Made by a program: the position numbers and the translations under genes. Shown one piece after another: positions 52,269-61,641 of a DNA stretch of 64,000 nucleotides. Source of the DNA: Ralstonia pickettii (GTDB lineage Bacteria > Pseudomonadota > Gammaproteobacteria > Burkholderiales > Burkholderiaceae); the NCBI RefSeq assembly GCF_001699815.1, contig NZ_MCGB01000027.1, forward strand, positions 1 through 64,000, read 5' to 3'. Below the pieces are notes generated by a model. That model saw nothing but the letters and a program-made list of their open reading frames with translations. It searched no databases and was not told where the DNA came from. Positions within the stretch are counted from its first letter, which is position 1. Each line of letters opens with the position of its first letter.

Positions 52269-53090
52269 TTAGCCCTTCAGCAGGCTCAGGATGCTGTTCG
52301 GTGCCGAGTTGGCTTGCGCCAGCATCGCCGTACCCGCTTGCTGCAGGATGTTCTGACGGGTCATGTTCGAGGTTTCCGACGCATAGTCCGTATCGATCAA
52401 GGACGACTTGGCAGCCGACAGCGCGGTGTTGTTCGACGTCAGCGTGTTGATCGTCGAGTTCAGACCACTTTGCTGAGCACCCAGGTTGGCGCGAGCCGCC
52501 TTCAGGTTGGTCAGATCGGTGTCGATGGCCGCCTGTGCGGCGGTCGCGTTGGCAGTCGAGGTCACGCTCGTGCCGCTCAGCGTACCGAAGGTCGACAGGT
52601 TGGCGTTGGAGACCGAGGTCACATCGGTCGCGGCATTCTGGCCGTACTGGAACGTCGTGGCCGTAACCGAACCGTCGAACAGCTTGTTGCCGTTGTAGTT
52701 CGCGTTGGTCTCGATGTTCTTGTTGGCGGTGGCCAGCTTTTGGTATTCCTTGTCCAGGTTGGCCTGGTCGGTGGTCGACAGACCGCCGTTGTTGGCTTCC
52801 ACGGCCAGTTGGCGCATACGTTGCAGGTTGTTTTCAACCTGGCCCAGGTACGAGTCGGCCGTTTGCAGATACGACATCGCCTGGTTGGAGTTCTGGATAC
52901 CTTGCGTCTGCGAGTTCAGCGTGGTGGTCAGGCTGGAGGCCACAGCGTAGGCGGCGGCGTCATCCTTCGCGCTGTTCACGCGCAGGCCGGTCGACAGACG
53001 TTCCAGCGAGGTCTGCAGCGCATCCTTCGATGCCGACAGTGCTTGCTGCGTTTGCAGGGACGAGATATTGGTATTAAGGCTGAGGGACAT
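52269..53090 (-). CDS. fliC: Flagellin FliC
   Basis: A 273-residue short flagellin. Conserved D0/D1 N-terminus (MSLSLNTNISSLQTQQALSAS) and C-terminus (ILQQAGTAMLAQANSAPNSILSLLKG); the surface D2/D3 domains are missing, leaving a short Ser/Thr/Ala-rich middle (about 140-185). The flg22-like region (residues 30-51) has AAAYAVA in place of the usual AAGLQIA, like the Ralstonia solanacearum variant. No cysteine. GGAG lies before the ATG and a good sigma-28 promoter is upstream. The Ser/Thr-rich middle is the expected site of glycosylation. Confidence 0.95.
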   Translation of the reverse strand: MSLSLNTNISSLQTQQALSASKDALQTSLERLSTGLRVNSAKDDAAAYAVASSLTTTLNSQTQGIQNSNQAMSYLQTADSYLGQVENNLQRMRQLAVEANNGGLSTTDQANLDKEYQKLATANKNIETNANYNGNKLFDGSVTATTFQYGQNAATDVTSVSNANLSTFGTLSGTSVTSTANATAAQAAIDTDLTNLKAARANLGAQQSGLNSTINTLTSNNTALSAAKSSLIDTDYASETSNMTRQNILQQAGTAMLAQANSAPNSILSLLKG

Positions 53091-53496
53091 GACGGCTCCT
53101 AAGTTTCCCGATGGTTTGTTGCCCGTGTTTGCTGATTCCGGCTAGGCCGGGCAACGTGACCTGCAACTTGAAGGGGATCAGGTCTGCGTTGTACTCAGGT
53201 TATCGGTGGCCTCGGAGGAAAGTTTAGGGTCGCCTTGACAAATTTGTGCGTCGGCGGCGGTTTGGGCTTGCGGGCGCCTGACTTTCGGCACCCCTCCAAA
53301 AGAGGCGGTGCGCCTGCTTCTTGGCCTTCGGGCCCTCGGCTATACTCGTTCGACCAGTTCATAGGCGCCTGCATCTTTCTATATAGAGCGCCACATACAG
53401 CACAGATGGGGAGTTGCAAGCCCGCCAGACGGCCCAAGGCCTGCCGGCGGAAAGAAGAGCTCGATGCGAGCCCGCGTTTGACCCGCAACACCCACC
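53091..53496. other. Divergent control region between fliC and the LuxR-type gene
   Basis: No gene is seen. It contains the fliC sigma-28 promoter; the rest holds the leaders of fliC and of the divergent regulator gene. Confidence 0.6.
53200..53226 (-). promoter_or_regulatory. Sigma-28 (FliA) promoter of fliC
   Basis: On the minus strand: TAAA (53223-53226) then 15 bases then ACCGATAA (53200-53207), 7 of 8 positions matching the GCCGATAA -10 element. About 110 bases before the fliC ATG. Confidence 0.82.
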
Positions 53497-54132
53497 ATGC
53501 TCAATGTCCTGATCGTCGAACCGCACGATATTGCCCGTGTCGGCCTGCGCCAGATCCTCAAGGATTCGCGCCTGGCCCGGCAGATCGAGGCCGTGCCGGA
53601 CCTGCGCGATGCCAATAACGACCTGCTCGCACAGCGCGAGTGGGACGTCATGCTGTTCTCGGTGGAATCGGCCACCGGAGACGAATTCCAGACCATCAAG
53701 ACCGTGCGCCAGCAGCATGCGCGTTTGGCCGTGCTGGCGCTGGGCCGCCACCCGGAAGCGCTGCTTGCCGTACGGGCGCTCAAGGCGGGCGCCGCCGGCT
53801 ACCTGCCGATGGACGCCAGCCAGCCGCAACTGCTGGCAGCCATCAACGCCATCTCGAAAGGCAAGAAATACCTGCCTTCGGACCTCGTGGAAGTCCTGGC
53901 CGACAACCTGAATGTCGACTGGGACAAGCCCCGCCACGACATCCTCTCCGACCGTGAATTCCAGACGCTGCGCATGCTCGGCTCCGGCCGCACGCTGGGC
54001 GAGATTGCCGAGGCGCTGCAGATCAGCGTCAAGACGGTCAGCGTGTATCGGGGGCGCGTGCTCTCGAAGATGAAGCTGCGCAACAATGCCGAGCTCACCA
54101 TGTACGTGGTCAGCAACAGCTTGCAGATCTGA
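53497..54132 (+). CDS. NarL/LuxR-type regulator with degenerate receiver
   Basis: A 211-residue protein. The receiver-like domain (1-120) keeps the fold (LNVLIVEPHDIARVGLRQIL, ALKAGAAGYL) but the phospho-acceptor Asp is replaced by Ser (S55 in MLFSVES) and the conserved Lys after GYL by Met (M105 in GYLPMD). The LuxR HTH (about 145-205: LSDREFQTLRMLGSGRTLGEIAEALQISVKTVSVYRGRVLSKMKL) is intact. So it cannot be phosphorylated normally. It sits next to fliC and is divergent from it, so it may regulate flagellin expression. Confidence 0.85.
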   Translation: MLNVLIVEPHDIARVGLRQILKDSRLARQIEAVPDLRDANNDLLAQREWDVMLFSVESATGDEFQTIKTVRQQHARLAVLALGRHPEALLAVRALKAGAAGYLPMDASQPQLLAAINAISKGKKYLPSDLVEVLADNLNVDWDKPRHDILSDREFQTLRMLGSGRTLGEIAEALQISVKTVSVYRGRVLSKMKLRNNAELTMYVVSNSLQI

Positions 54133-54137
54133 GCGCG

Positions 54138-56030
54138 CTATGAGAACCGCGGGACACGCTCGCCGTAACGGCGGGCGTTCTCGCGCACGAGATCCTGTAC
54201 CGCAGCCGGTTCCAACGGCCGCGTGAGCAAATAGCCCTGAAACTCGTCGCAGCCGACTTCGCGCAGGAATTCAAGCTGGCCGATGGTTTCCACGCCTTCG
54301 GCCACGGTCTTCATGCCCATGGCTTGCGCCATCATGATGATGGCCCGCGTGATGGCCGCGCGCTCGACCACGTGCGGCAGGTCTTGCACGAACGAACGGT
54401 CGATCTTCAACGTATCGATCGGGAAGCGGTGCAGATACGACAGCGATGAGTATCCGGTACCGAAATCGTCCAGCGCCAGCGATACGCCCATGGCGCGCAG
54501 CTCGGTCAGCAGGGCATGCAATGACGGATCGTCGCGAATCAGAATGCCTTCGGTCATCTCCAGTTCCACCGCGTTGCCGGGCAAGCCACTGGTCGACAGC
54601 GCGCCACGCACCATCCCGCTCAACTGCCCGGAGCTGAATGCCTGGCCCGAGAGGTTGATCGACATGCGCAAGTCCGGCAGCCCGATGCGGCGCCAGCGTG
54701 CAAGCTGGTCGCAGGCGGCGCGCAGAATCCAGCGGTCGATCTCGACAATAAGACCGGTTTCTTCGGCGTCCTGAATGAACTGGCCGGGCATCATGTGGCC
54801 GAAATCGGCCGAGTTCCAGCGGATGAGCGCTTCCACCCCGACAATGCGGCCGCTCCTGACGTCCACGCGCGGCTGGTAGTCCGCATAGAACTCGTTGCGG
54901 TCGCTCGCGCGGCGCAGGCCCGATTCAATGCGGAAGCGGCGCGAGACGCGGTCGTCAAGGTCGCTGGTAAAGGTCTGGAAGTTGTTGCGCCCGCGCTCCT
55001 TGGCCAGGTACATGGCGGCATCGGCCTTGCGCAGGAGCGTGTTCGGGTCGTCGCCGTCGTGGGGTGCCACGGCAATGCCGATCGACACGCCCAGATACAG
55101 CTCCTGCCCCTCGATATGGAAGGGCGCGCTGATGGCCGAGAGGATGCGCTCGGCCACGCGCCGCGTGCCCAGGCCATCGAGCGCTTCGAGCATGACGACA
55201 AATTCATCGCCGCCCAGGCGCGCAACGGTGTCGGCTTCGCGCGCGCAGGCCTGCAGGCGGGCCGCCACTTCGCGTAGCAGCATGTCGCCAAACTGGTGGC
55301 CCAGCGTGTCGTTGACGTTCTTGAAACGGTCCAGGTCGAGAAACATGACCGAGACGCGCGACTGGTTGCGGCGCGCAAGCGCCAGCGCGTGCTCCAGCCG
55401 GTCTTCCAGCGCGGAGCGGTTCAGCAGCCCCGTCAGCGTGTCGTGCGTAGCGAGATGCCGGATGCGCTGCTGCGCTTCGCGGATTTGCGTGATGTCGACC
55501 AGCGACACCAGCACCGAATAGGGCGTGGCGCCGGCTTCCGAGGCGCGCGCCGAGGCCGTCATGGAATGGCCGCCATCGGCAAACAGTGGCGTCCAGTTGC
55601 TGGAAACCCACACCGTGCGGCCATCCACGCAGTGCATTCCGAAAATCTGGTTCAACTGCGGCTGGCCCTCGGCGATCACGTCCTGATCGGGCCAGTCCGC
55701 CTCGTGGATGGAGGCGTCGAATTCGTCCACGGCAGAGGTGACCACCGTGGGCAGCAGGCGCCCCACCAGCGCATCCACCGGCAAACCCAGCAGCCGTGCG
55801 GCGCTCGGGTTGGCATAGGTGACGCGGCGATCCGCCCCGCACACGAGGATGCCCTCCGTCAGCGCATTGACCATCGACAGCAGGTCCAGCTTCGGGCAGA
55901 AGCTCGGCAGTGCGCCGCGTGCAGGACAGTCGGCCGACAAGCCATCGGCATCGACTAGCGCAAGGTCAATACGGGTGGAAAAGGGCAAGGAATTCAAGGC
56001 GGCTTCCGGCAAGGCAACGCAGGTATGCAA
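54138..56030 (-). CDS. PAS-GGDEF-EAL cyclic-di-GMP enzyme
   Basis: A 630-residue cytoplasmic protein. PAS-like sensor at about 50-185; diguanylate cyclase domain about 190-355 with intact RLGGDEF (273-277) and an RxxD inhibitory site (READ at 264-267, five residues before); phosphodiesterase domain about 375-620 with intact VEALIRW (EAL 400-402), INLSGQ, LEMTE, ALDDFGTGYSS, LKIDRSF, VAEGVE and FQGYLL. Both activities look possible. Start is uncertain (TTG at 56030). It is surrounded by flagellar genes and probably tunes motility. Confidence 0.88.
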   Translation of the reverse strand: MHTCVALPEAALNSLPFSTRIDLALVDADGLSADCPARGALPSFCPKLDLLSMVNALTEGILVCGADRRVTYANPSAARLLGLPVDALVGRLLPTVVTSAVDEFDASIHEADWPDQDVIAEGQPQLNQIFGMHCVDGRTVWVSSNWTPLFADGGHSMTASARASEAGATPYSVLVSLVDITQIREAQQRIRHLATHDTLTGLLNRSALEDRLEHALALARRNQSRVSVMFLDLDRFKNVNDTLGHQFGDMLLREVAARLQACAREADTVARLGGDEFVVMLEALDGLGTRRVAERILSAISAPFHIEGQELYLGVSIGIAVAPHDGDDPNTLLRKADAAMYLAKERGRNNFQTFTSDLDDRVSRRFRIESGLRRASDRNEFYADYQPRVDVRSGRIVGVEALIRWNSADFGHMMPGQFIQDAEETGLIVEIDRWILRAACDQLARWRRIGLPDLRMSINLSGQAFSSGQLSGMVRGALSTSGLPGNAVELEMTEGILIRDDPSLHALLTELRAMGVSLALDDFGTGYSSLSYLHRFPIDTLKIDRSFVQDLPHVVERAAITRAIIMMAQAMGMKTVAEGVETIGQLEFLREVGCDEFQGYLLTRPLEPAAVQDLVRENARRYGERVPRFS

Positions 56031-56389
56031 GGCCGGAACATGCCGGCGCGTTCTTTCATTACAACGGCAAGCGCGGGCAATTCTTTCGGGCCAACGCCAC
56101 TTTTGCAGCGGAACCCGCCCGCCAGGCGACTGGTAAGGCGCCTAATGCGGTGCATCGGGACTATGTAGGTGGATCAAAAATCACTTATCGTGCGCGTACC
56201 GCCCCACCCTGCGCATCGCAAACGCCCGAGATAAGCCGGATTGACCACGTTTCTTCCTGGAATGAGCTGGACAGAGGTGGGGAAGAATGCCATCCGAGAA
56301 CCCGACTCTGTGCTTTGCGTTGTTTTACGTTGTCTTGCGCGACGCGAGCCGGGAAAGCCCACCCCCCCTTTAGTCCCCGAGTGATCCCC
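56031..56389. other. Gap between the GGDEF-EAL gene and fliL
   Basis: No convincing gene is seen. It should carry the fliL operon promoter, but no clear sigma-28 or sigma-54 element was recognised. Confidence 0.5.
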
Positions 56390-56887
56390 ATGGCCGAAGC
56401 CGCTGCCGCCACTACCGCGCCCGCCCCAGCAAAGGGCGGTTCCACCAAGCTGCTGCTGATCATCCTGATCGTGCTTTTGCTCGTCGGCATGGGCGGCGGC
56501 GCCGCCTGGTTCTTCCTTGGAGGCGGCAATCACGCCGCATCCGGCCCCGCCGCACCGCCCAAGCCGAAAGAGCCGGTGTTCGTGGCCATGGAAACCCTGA
56601 CCGTCAACCTGCAGCCCGAAGAGGGCAACGACCGTTACCTGCAGATCGGCATCACGTTCAAGAGCTTCGATAAGCATGCCGAAGAAGAGATCAAGACCTA
56701 CACGCCCGAACTGCGCAGCAAGGTCCTGATGCTGCTGGCCAGCAAGACGCCCACCGAGTTGTATCCGGCGGACGGCAAGGTCAAGCTGGCCAAGGAAATC
56801 GTTGAACTGTGCGAACACGTCTTCAAGGCTGTCGGCAAGGAATCGCCGGTGGCAGATGTCTTGTTCACCAACTTTGTGATCCAGTGA
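56390..56887 (+). CDS. fliL: Flagellar basal body-associated protein FliL
   Basis: A 165-residue single-pass membrane protein: an Ala-rich N-terminus, a helix LLLIILIVLLLVGMGGGAAWFF (about 21-43), then the periplasmic domain with VFVAMETLTVNLQPEEGNDRYLQIGITF and ending VADVLFTNFVIQ. FliL supports stator function. First gene of fliL-M-N-O-P-Q-R; one base before fliM. Confidence 0.92.
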   Translation: MAEAAAATTAPAPAKGGSTKLLLIILIVLLLVGMGGGAAWFFLGGGNHAASGPAAPPKPKEPVFVAMETLTVNLQPEEGNDRYLQIGITFKSFDKHAEEEIKTYTPELRSKVLMLLASKTPTELYPADGKVKLAKEIVELCEHVFKAVGKESPVADVLFTNFVIQ

Positions 56888-56888
56888 C

Positions 56889-57899
56889 ATGCTCAAGGAA
56901 GAGTTTCTTTCCCAGGAGGAAATCGACGCGCTCCTCAAGGGCGTGTCCGATGACGCGGACGACGACCCCGTCGAAGCCGCCGACCCCTCGGGCATACGCT
57001 CGTACAACCTGGGCTCGCAGGAGCGCATCGTCCGTGGGCGCATGCCCACGCTGGAAATCATCAACGAGCGGTTTGCGCGCAACTGGCGCATCGGCCTGTT
57101 CAACTTCATGCGGCGCAACGCGGAGATCTCCGTTGGGCCGGTGAAGGTGCAGAAGTACAGCGAGTTCATCCGCAACCTGGTGGTGCCGACCTCGCTCAAC
57201 CTCGTGCACGTCAAGCCGCTGCGCGGCACGGCGCTGTTCGTGTTCGACCCCAACCTCATCTTCCTGGTGGTCGACAACCTGTTCGGCGGCGACGGGCGCT
57301 TCCACATGCGGGTGGAAGGGCGCGACTTTACCGACGTGGAGCAGCGCATCATCCAGCGCATGCTGCATCTCGTGTTCGAGCATTACGCCAAGGCGTGGCA
57401 GCCGGTCTACCCGATCGATTTCGAATTCCTGCGCATGGAAATGCACACCGAGTTCGCCAACGTGGCTACGCCCAATGAAGTGGTGATCACCACCAGCTTC
57501 AGCATCGAACTGGGCAGCAACGGCGGCGACGTGCACATCTGCATGCCCTACACCATGATCGAGCCGATCCGCGACCGGCTCACTTCCGCCATCCAGGGCG
57601 AAGCGCTGGAAGTGGACAAACGCTGGCTGCGGCTGCTGTCGCAACAGGTGCAGACCGCCGAGGTGGAGCTGATTGCCGACCTTGCCACGGCCAAGGTGCA
57701 GGTATCCGACATCCTGAACATGAAGGTGGGCGACGTCATTCCGCTGGAGCTGGATGACAGCGTGACCGCCAAGGTAGATGGCGTGCCCGTCATGGAATGC
57801 AACTACGGCACGTTCAACGGCCAATACGCGCTGCGGGTCAACCGCATGCTGAATATGAGCGGCAGCGAGTCTGCCACGGAGTCTGACGATGACAACTGA
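56889..57899 (+). CDS. fliM: Flagellar motor switch protein FliM
   Basis: A 336-residue C-ring protein. The N-terminal EIDALLKG motif (LSQEEIDALLKGVSDDADD) is the CheY-P binding peptide; the middle domain carries the GGXG loop (LFGGDGRF); the C-terminal domain resembles FliN. Determines rotation direction. It overlaps fliN by 11 bases. Confidence 0.95.
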   Translation: MLKEEFLSQEEIDALLKGVSDDADDDPVEAADPSGIRSYNLGSQERIVRGRMPTLEIINERFARNWRIGLFNFMRRNAEISVGPVKVQKYSEFIRNLVVPTSLNLVHVKPLRGTALFVFDPNLIFLVVDNLFGGDGRFHMRVEGRDFTDVEQRIIQRMLHLVFEHYAKAWQPVYPIDFEFLRMEMHTEFANVATPNEVVITTSFSIELGSNGGDVHICMPYTMIEPIRDRLTSAIQGEALEVDKRWLRLLSQQVQTAEVELIADLATAKVQVSDILNMKVGDVIPLELDDSVTAKVDGVPVMECNYGTFNGQYALRVNRMLNMSGSESATESDDDN

Positions 57900-58332
57900 A
57901 CCGACCATGAACCCCGAAGCCAACGCCGACGACATCGATGTCGAAATGACGATGGAAGAGGCCATGGCCCTGGAAGCCGCGCAGCGTGCCGCGGCCAACC
58001 CGCCGGCTGCCGCCGAATCCAGCCCGGTGTTCAAGCCCCTGACGGCCGACGGCCTGGGCGGCGCCCAGCGCAACGACATCGACATGATCCTGGACATCCC
58101 CGTGCAGTTGACGGTGGAGCTGGGCCGCACCAAGGTGCCCATCAAGAACCTGCTGCAGCTTGCACAAGGTTCGGTGGTGGAACTCGACGCGCTGGCCGGG
58201 GAGCCGATGGATGTCCTTGTCAACGGCTACCTGATCGCCCAAGGTGAAGTGGTGGTGGTCAACGAGAAGTTCGGTATCCGCCTGACCGACATCATCACGC
58301 CGTCGGAACGTATCCGTAAGTTGAACCGTTAA
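57889..58332 (+). CDS. fliN: Flagellar motor switch protein FliN
   Basis: A 147-residue C-ring protein. A long acidic/Ala-rich N-terminus (1-60) precedes the SpoA domain (about 60-145) with MILDIPVQLTVELGRTKVPIKNLLQLAQGSVVELD and GYLIAQGEVVVVNEKFGIRLTDI, the standard FliN core. It overlaps the end of fliM. N-terminus longer than in E. coli. Confidence 0.94.
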   Translation: MTTEPTMNPEANADDIDVEMTMEEAMALEAAQRAAANPPAAAESSPVFKPLTADGLGGAQRNDIDMILDIPVQLTVELGRTKVPIKNLLQLAQGSVVELDALAGEPMDVLVNGYLIAQGEVVVVNEKFGIRLTDIITPSERIRKLNR

Positions 58333-58404
58333 TCCACACCAGTAAGTGCGCCGTCGAGCGGCACCCTGACAGCAACCAGTGCTCCCCCCGGGCAAGGTGT
58401 TGAC

Positions 58405-58806
58405 ATGAACCATGCAGTCGATTGGGCCCGCACCCTAGGCGGGCTGTTTGTAGTGTTGGCGATGATCGTGGCGGCCGGCTGGCTGCTGCGCCGTCTGCAG
58501 CAACGCGCGGGCATGGGCCCCGCAGGTTTGGGCCGGCGCCGCAGCCAGGTGATTACCGTGGTCGCGCAGCAGATGCTGGGCGCGCGCGAGAAGGTCGTCG
58601 TCGTGGATGTGGAAGGCACATGGCTCGTGCTGGGCGTCACGCAGCAGCACGTGCAGACCCTCCACACGCTCCCACGCCCCGCAGAAGCCGCTTCCACGCC
58701 GGACGACCCATCCGGCGACGGCACTTCCGGCTCCGGCAAGCCGCCCCGCTTTGCCGACGCGCTGTCCATCCAGCTCAAGCGTCACCTGACGGGAAAGTCG
58801 GAATGA
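58405..58806 (+). CDS. fliO: Flagellar biosynthesis protein FliO
   Basis: A 133-residue protein with one membrane helix ([21 protein letters not shown]) and a short cytoplasmic domain with the FliO pattern [31 protein letters not shown]. FliO helps FliP assemble. Its last bases overlap fliP (ATGA). Confidence 0.9.
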   Translation: MNHAVDWARTLGGLFVVLAMIVAAGWLLRRLQQRAGMGPAGLGRRRSQVITVVAQQMLGAREKVVVVDVEGTWLVLGVTQQHVQTLHTLPRPAEAASTPDDPSGDGTSGSGKPPRFADALSIQLKRHLTGKSE

Positions 58807-59552
58807 ACCTGCGCAACCTTCTCCGCTGCCTGATGGCACTGGCGCTGCTAGGTGCCGCGCCCGCCGTGTTTGCACAGGCGCAACCCGGTCTGCCGCTGCT
58901 CACAGGCACCGCCGGTGGCCAAAGCTATTCGCTGCCCGTGCAGACGCTGGTCTTCCTGACGTCGCTTGGGTTTCTGCCGGCCATCATCCTGATGATGAGC
59001 AGCTTCACGCGCATCATCATCGTGCTGTCGCTGCTGCGCCATGCGCTGGGCACGCAAACCACGCCGCCCAACCAGGTGCTGATCGGGCTGGCGCTGTTCC
59101 TCACGTTCTTCGTCATGTCGCCGGTGCTCGACAAGGTGTACACCGACGCCTACGTGCCGTTGCGTGACAGCAAGATCACCGTCGAGCAGGCCATGGACAC
59201 GGCCGCCACGCCGCTGCGCCAGTTCATGCTCAAGCAGACGCGCGAGCCCGACCTCGCCCTGTTCGTCAAGATGGGCAACATGCCGGCCATTGCCGCGCCC
59301 GAGCAAACGCCCATGCGCGCGCTCATACCGGCCTTCGTCACGAGCGAGCTGAAAAGCGCGTTCCAGATCGGGTTTGCCATCTTCATCCCGTTCCTGGTGA
59401 TCGACATCGTGGTGGCCGCCGTGCTGATGTCGATGGGGATGATGATGGTCACGCCGTCGATCTTCTCGCTGCCGTTCAAGATCATGCTGTTCGTGCTGGT
59501 GGATGGCTGGCACCTGCTGCTGGGCTCGCTTGCCCAGAGCTTTGTGCAATGA
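58803..59552 (+). CDS. fliP: Flagellar export gate protein FliP
   Basis: A 249-residue export-gate protein with a cleavable signal ([26 protein letters not shown]) and four helices. [52 protein letters not shown] and ILFVLVDGW are signature stretches. Starts 4 bases inside fliO. Confidence 0.95.
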   Translation: MNLRNLLRCLMALALLGAAPAVFAQAQPGLPLLTGTAGGQSYSLPVQTLVFLTSLGFLPAIILMMSSFTRIIIVLSLLRHALGTQTTPPNQVLIGLALFLTFFVMSPVLDKVYTDAYVPLRDSKITVEQAMDTAATPLRQFMLKQTREPDLALFVKMGNMPAIAAPEQTPMRALIPAFVTSELKSAFQIGFAIFIPFLVIDIVVAAVLMSMGMMMVTPSIFSLPFKIMLFVLVDGWHLLLGSLAQSFVQ

Positions 59553-59571
59553 GCGTCAATAGGAAACCGAC

Positions 59572-59841
59572 ATGACACCCGAGTACGTTCTCGATATGGC
59601 CCGTCAGGCCATGCAGGTTGCCATGATGGTGGGCGCGCCGATGTTGCTGGTGTCGCTCGTCGTCGGCCTGCTGGTGGCGGTGTTCCAGGCCGCCACGCAA
59701 CTCAACGAGCAGACGCTGTCGTTCATCCCCAAGCTGCTGGCCGTGGCTGCCACGATGGTGCTGGCCGGCCCGTGGATCGTCGCCGTGATCGTCGACTACA
59801 CGCGCGGCGTGCTGACCAACATCCCCAACTACGTGAATTGA
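59572..59841 (+). CDS. fliQ: Flagellar export gate protein FliQ
   Basis: An 89-residue two-helix protein (QAMQVAMMVGAPMLLVSLVVGLLVAVFQAATQLNEQTLSFIPKLLAVAA), the full family length. Part of the FliPQR export gate. Lies between fliP and fliR. Confidence 0.95.
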   Translation: MTPEYVLDMARQAMQVAMMVGAPMLLVSLVVGLLVAVFQAATQLNEQTLSFIPKLLAVAATMVLAGPWIVAVIVDYTRGVLTNIPNYVN

Positions 59842-59874
59842 CGTCACCCAGCTGACGCAGCCACGCAATCCACG

Positions 59875-60669
59875 ATGATCCAATTCACCGCCACGCAGCT
59901 CAACGGCTGGATCGCCATGTACTGGTGGCCGCTGGTGCGCGTGCTGGCATTCATCGCCATTGCGCCGCCGTTTGCCAATACCGAGATCCCGACGTCGATC
60001 AAGGTGGCATTCGGCGTGGTCATCACGGTGGCGCTCGCGCCCATGCTGCCGGTGCCCGCAGGCGTGTCGGTGGGCTCCTACGAAGGGCTGTGGATCACGC
60101 TGGTGCAGGTCTTGATCGGGCTGGCGCTGGGCTTTTGCGTGCAGCTCGTGTTTTCGGCCGTCAGCGGTGCCGGCGAGGTGATGTCGGTGCAGATGGGCCT
60201 GGGCTTCGCCTCGTTGCTCGACCCGACGCAGACCGAGAGCAGCATGCTGCTCGGCCGCTTCCTCAGCCTCACGGCCGTCACCGCGTTCATTGCCGGCGAC
60301 GGCCATCTCGTGCTGGTGCATGCCTTGTTCGACAGCTTTACCGCCCTGCCCGTCTCGGCGGCGCCGCTGGGCAACCCGGGCTGGCAGACGCTGGCTGGCG
60401 GCGGCACGATCGTCTTTGCGCTCGCCCTGCGCATCGCCCTGCCCATCATCGCAATCATGATGATCGTCAACCTCGGCTTTGCCGTGCTCTCGCGCACGGC
60501 GCAGGCGCTCAACCCGTTTGCCGTGGGCATCGCCGCCACGCTGGTGGTGGGGCTGATGCTCGTCATGGTCATGATGACGTCGCTGGCGCCGGTGGTGGAG
60601 CGGTCTGTGATGGATGCGCTGGACCTCGGTGGGCGGGCGTTCAGCCAGTTCAGCACCCTGCCTCGATAG
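59875..60669 (+). CDS. fliR: Flagellar export gate protein FliR
   Basis: A 264-residue multipass protein with family motifs LVRVLAFIAIAPPFANTEIPTSIKVAFGVVITVALAP and SAVSGAGEVMSVQMGLGFASLLDPTQTES. Completes the FliPQR gate. Last flagellar gene of this unit; the next plus-strand gene is an SDR. Confidence 0.95.
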   Translation: MIQFTATQLNGWIAMYWWPLVRVLAFIAIAPPFANTEIPTSIKVAFGVVITVALAPMLPVPAGVSVGSYEGLWITLVQVLIGLALGFCVQLVFSAVSGAGEVMSVQMGLGFASLLDPTQTESSMLLGRFLSLTAVTAFIAGDGHLVLVHALFDSFTALPVSAAPLGNPGWQTLAGGGTIVFALALRIALPIIAIMMIVNLGFAVLSRTAQALNPFAVGIAATLVVGLMLVMVMMTSLAPVVERSVMDALDLGGRAFSQFSTLPR

Positions 60670-60752
60670 GCAGCGCGCAGCCGCAGCACTGCCCGCCGCG
60701 CGTGCGATGATCGCGGTATTCCGCCGACCGATCTTCAAGGGAGACTCACCAC

Positions 60753-61481
60753 ATGAGCCGCCGCGTTCTTGTGACGGGTGCCAGCCGCGGCATTGGCCGC
60801 GCCATCGCCTACCAACTGGCCTCCGACGGGTTTGACGTGTCCGTGCATTGCCGCAGCGGCCGTGCCGAGGCCGATGCCATCGTCGCAGACATCCACGCAA
60901 ACCATGGCAGCGCCCGCGTGCTGCAGTTCGACGTGCGCGACCGCGCCGCCTGTCGCACCCAACTCGACGCCGACGTTGAAGCCCACGGCGCCTACTACGG
61001 CATCGTCCTGTGTGCAGGCGTCACGCGCGACGCTGCCTTCCCTGCCCTGACCGACGAAGACTGGGACATCGTCCTCGAGACCGGCCTGGATGGCTTCTAC
61101 AACGTCGTCCACCCCCTCACCATGCCGATGGTGCGCGCGCGCAAGGGTGGGCGCATCGTCACCATCGCGTCTGTCTCTGGGGTGATGGGCAATCGCGGGC
61201 AGGTGAACTACAGCGCCGCCAAGGCCGGGCTGATCGGCGCAACCAAGGCGCTGGCCGTCGAGCTTGCGTCGCGCAAGATCACCGTCAACTGTGTAGCGCC
61301 GGGCCTGATTGAAACCGACATGCTCGCCCACATGGAACACGTGGACCAGGCCCTGCGGGCCGTGCCGATGCAGCGCGTCGGACAGCCTGCGGAGGTGGCT
61401 GCGGTGGTCGGTTTCCTGATGTCGGATGCGGCGTCGTACGTCACTCGGCAGGTGATCGGCGTGAATGGCGGAATGGTCTGA
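60753..61481 (+). CDS. FabG-like short-chain reductase
   Basis: A 242-residue SDR: TGASRGIGRAIA at the N-terminus, catalytic Ser in TIASVSGVMGNRGQ, YSAAK for Tyr and Lys, and ending VIGVNGGMV. Typical of 3-oxoacyl-ACP reductases, but no partner fatty-acid or polyketide gene is adjacent. It follows fliR by 83 bases on the same strand and may be a read-through neighbour. Confidence 0.85.
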   Translation: MSRRVLVTGASRGIGRAIAYQLASDGFDVSVHCRSGRAEADAIVADIHANHGSARVLQFDVRDRAACRTQLDADVEAHGAYYGIVLCAGVTRDAAFPALTDEDWDIVLETGLDGFYNVVHPLTMPMVRARKGGRIVTIASVSGVMGNRGQVNYSAAKAGLIGATKALAVELASRKITVNCVAPGLIETDMLAHMEHVDQALRAVPMQRVGQPAEVAAVVGFLMSDAASYVTRQVIGVNGGMV

Positions 61482-61641
61482 TGCGCAAGGCCGCCCCACT
61501 GGGCGCCGAGCCCACGCTCAAGCACCATTTCGCGCGCCGACTGGCGAGCCGCTTCGCGCTGCGCATGCACGTCGTTCTGATCGTACTGGGGTCGCTGCGT
61601 GGGGTGTGGCGTGCAACAAGCTGCTGCGCTGCGCCCGTTCT

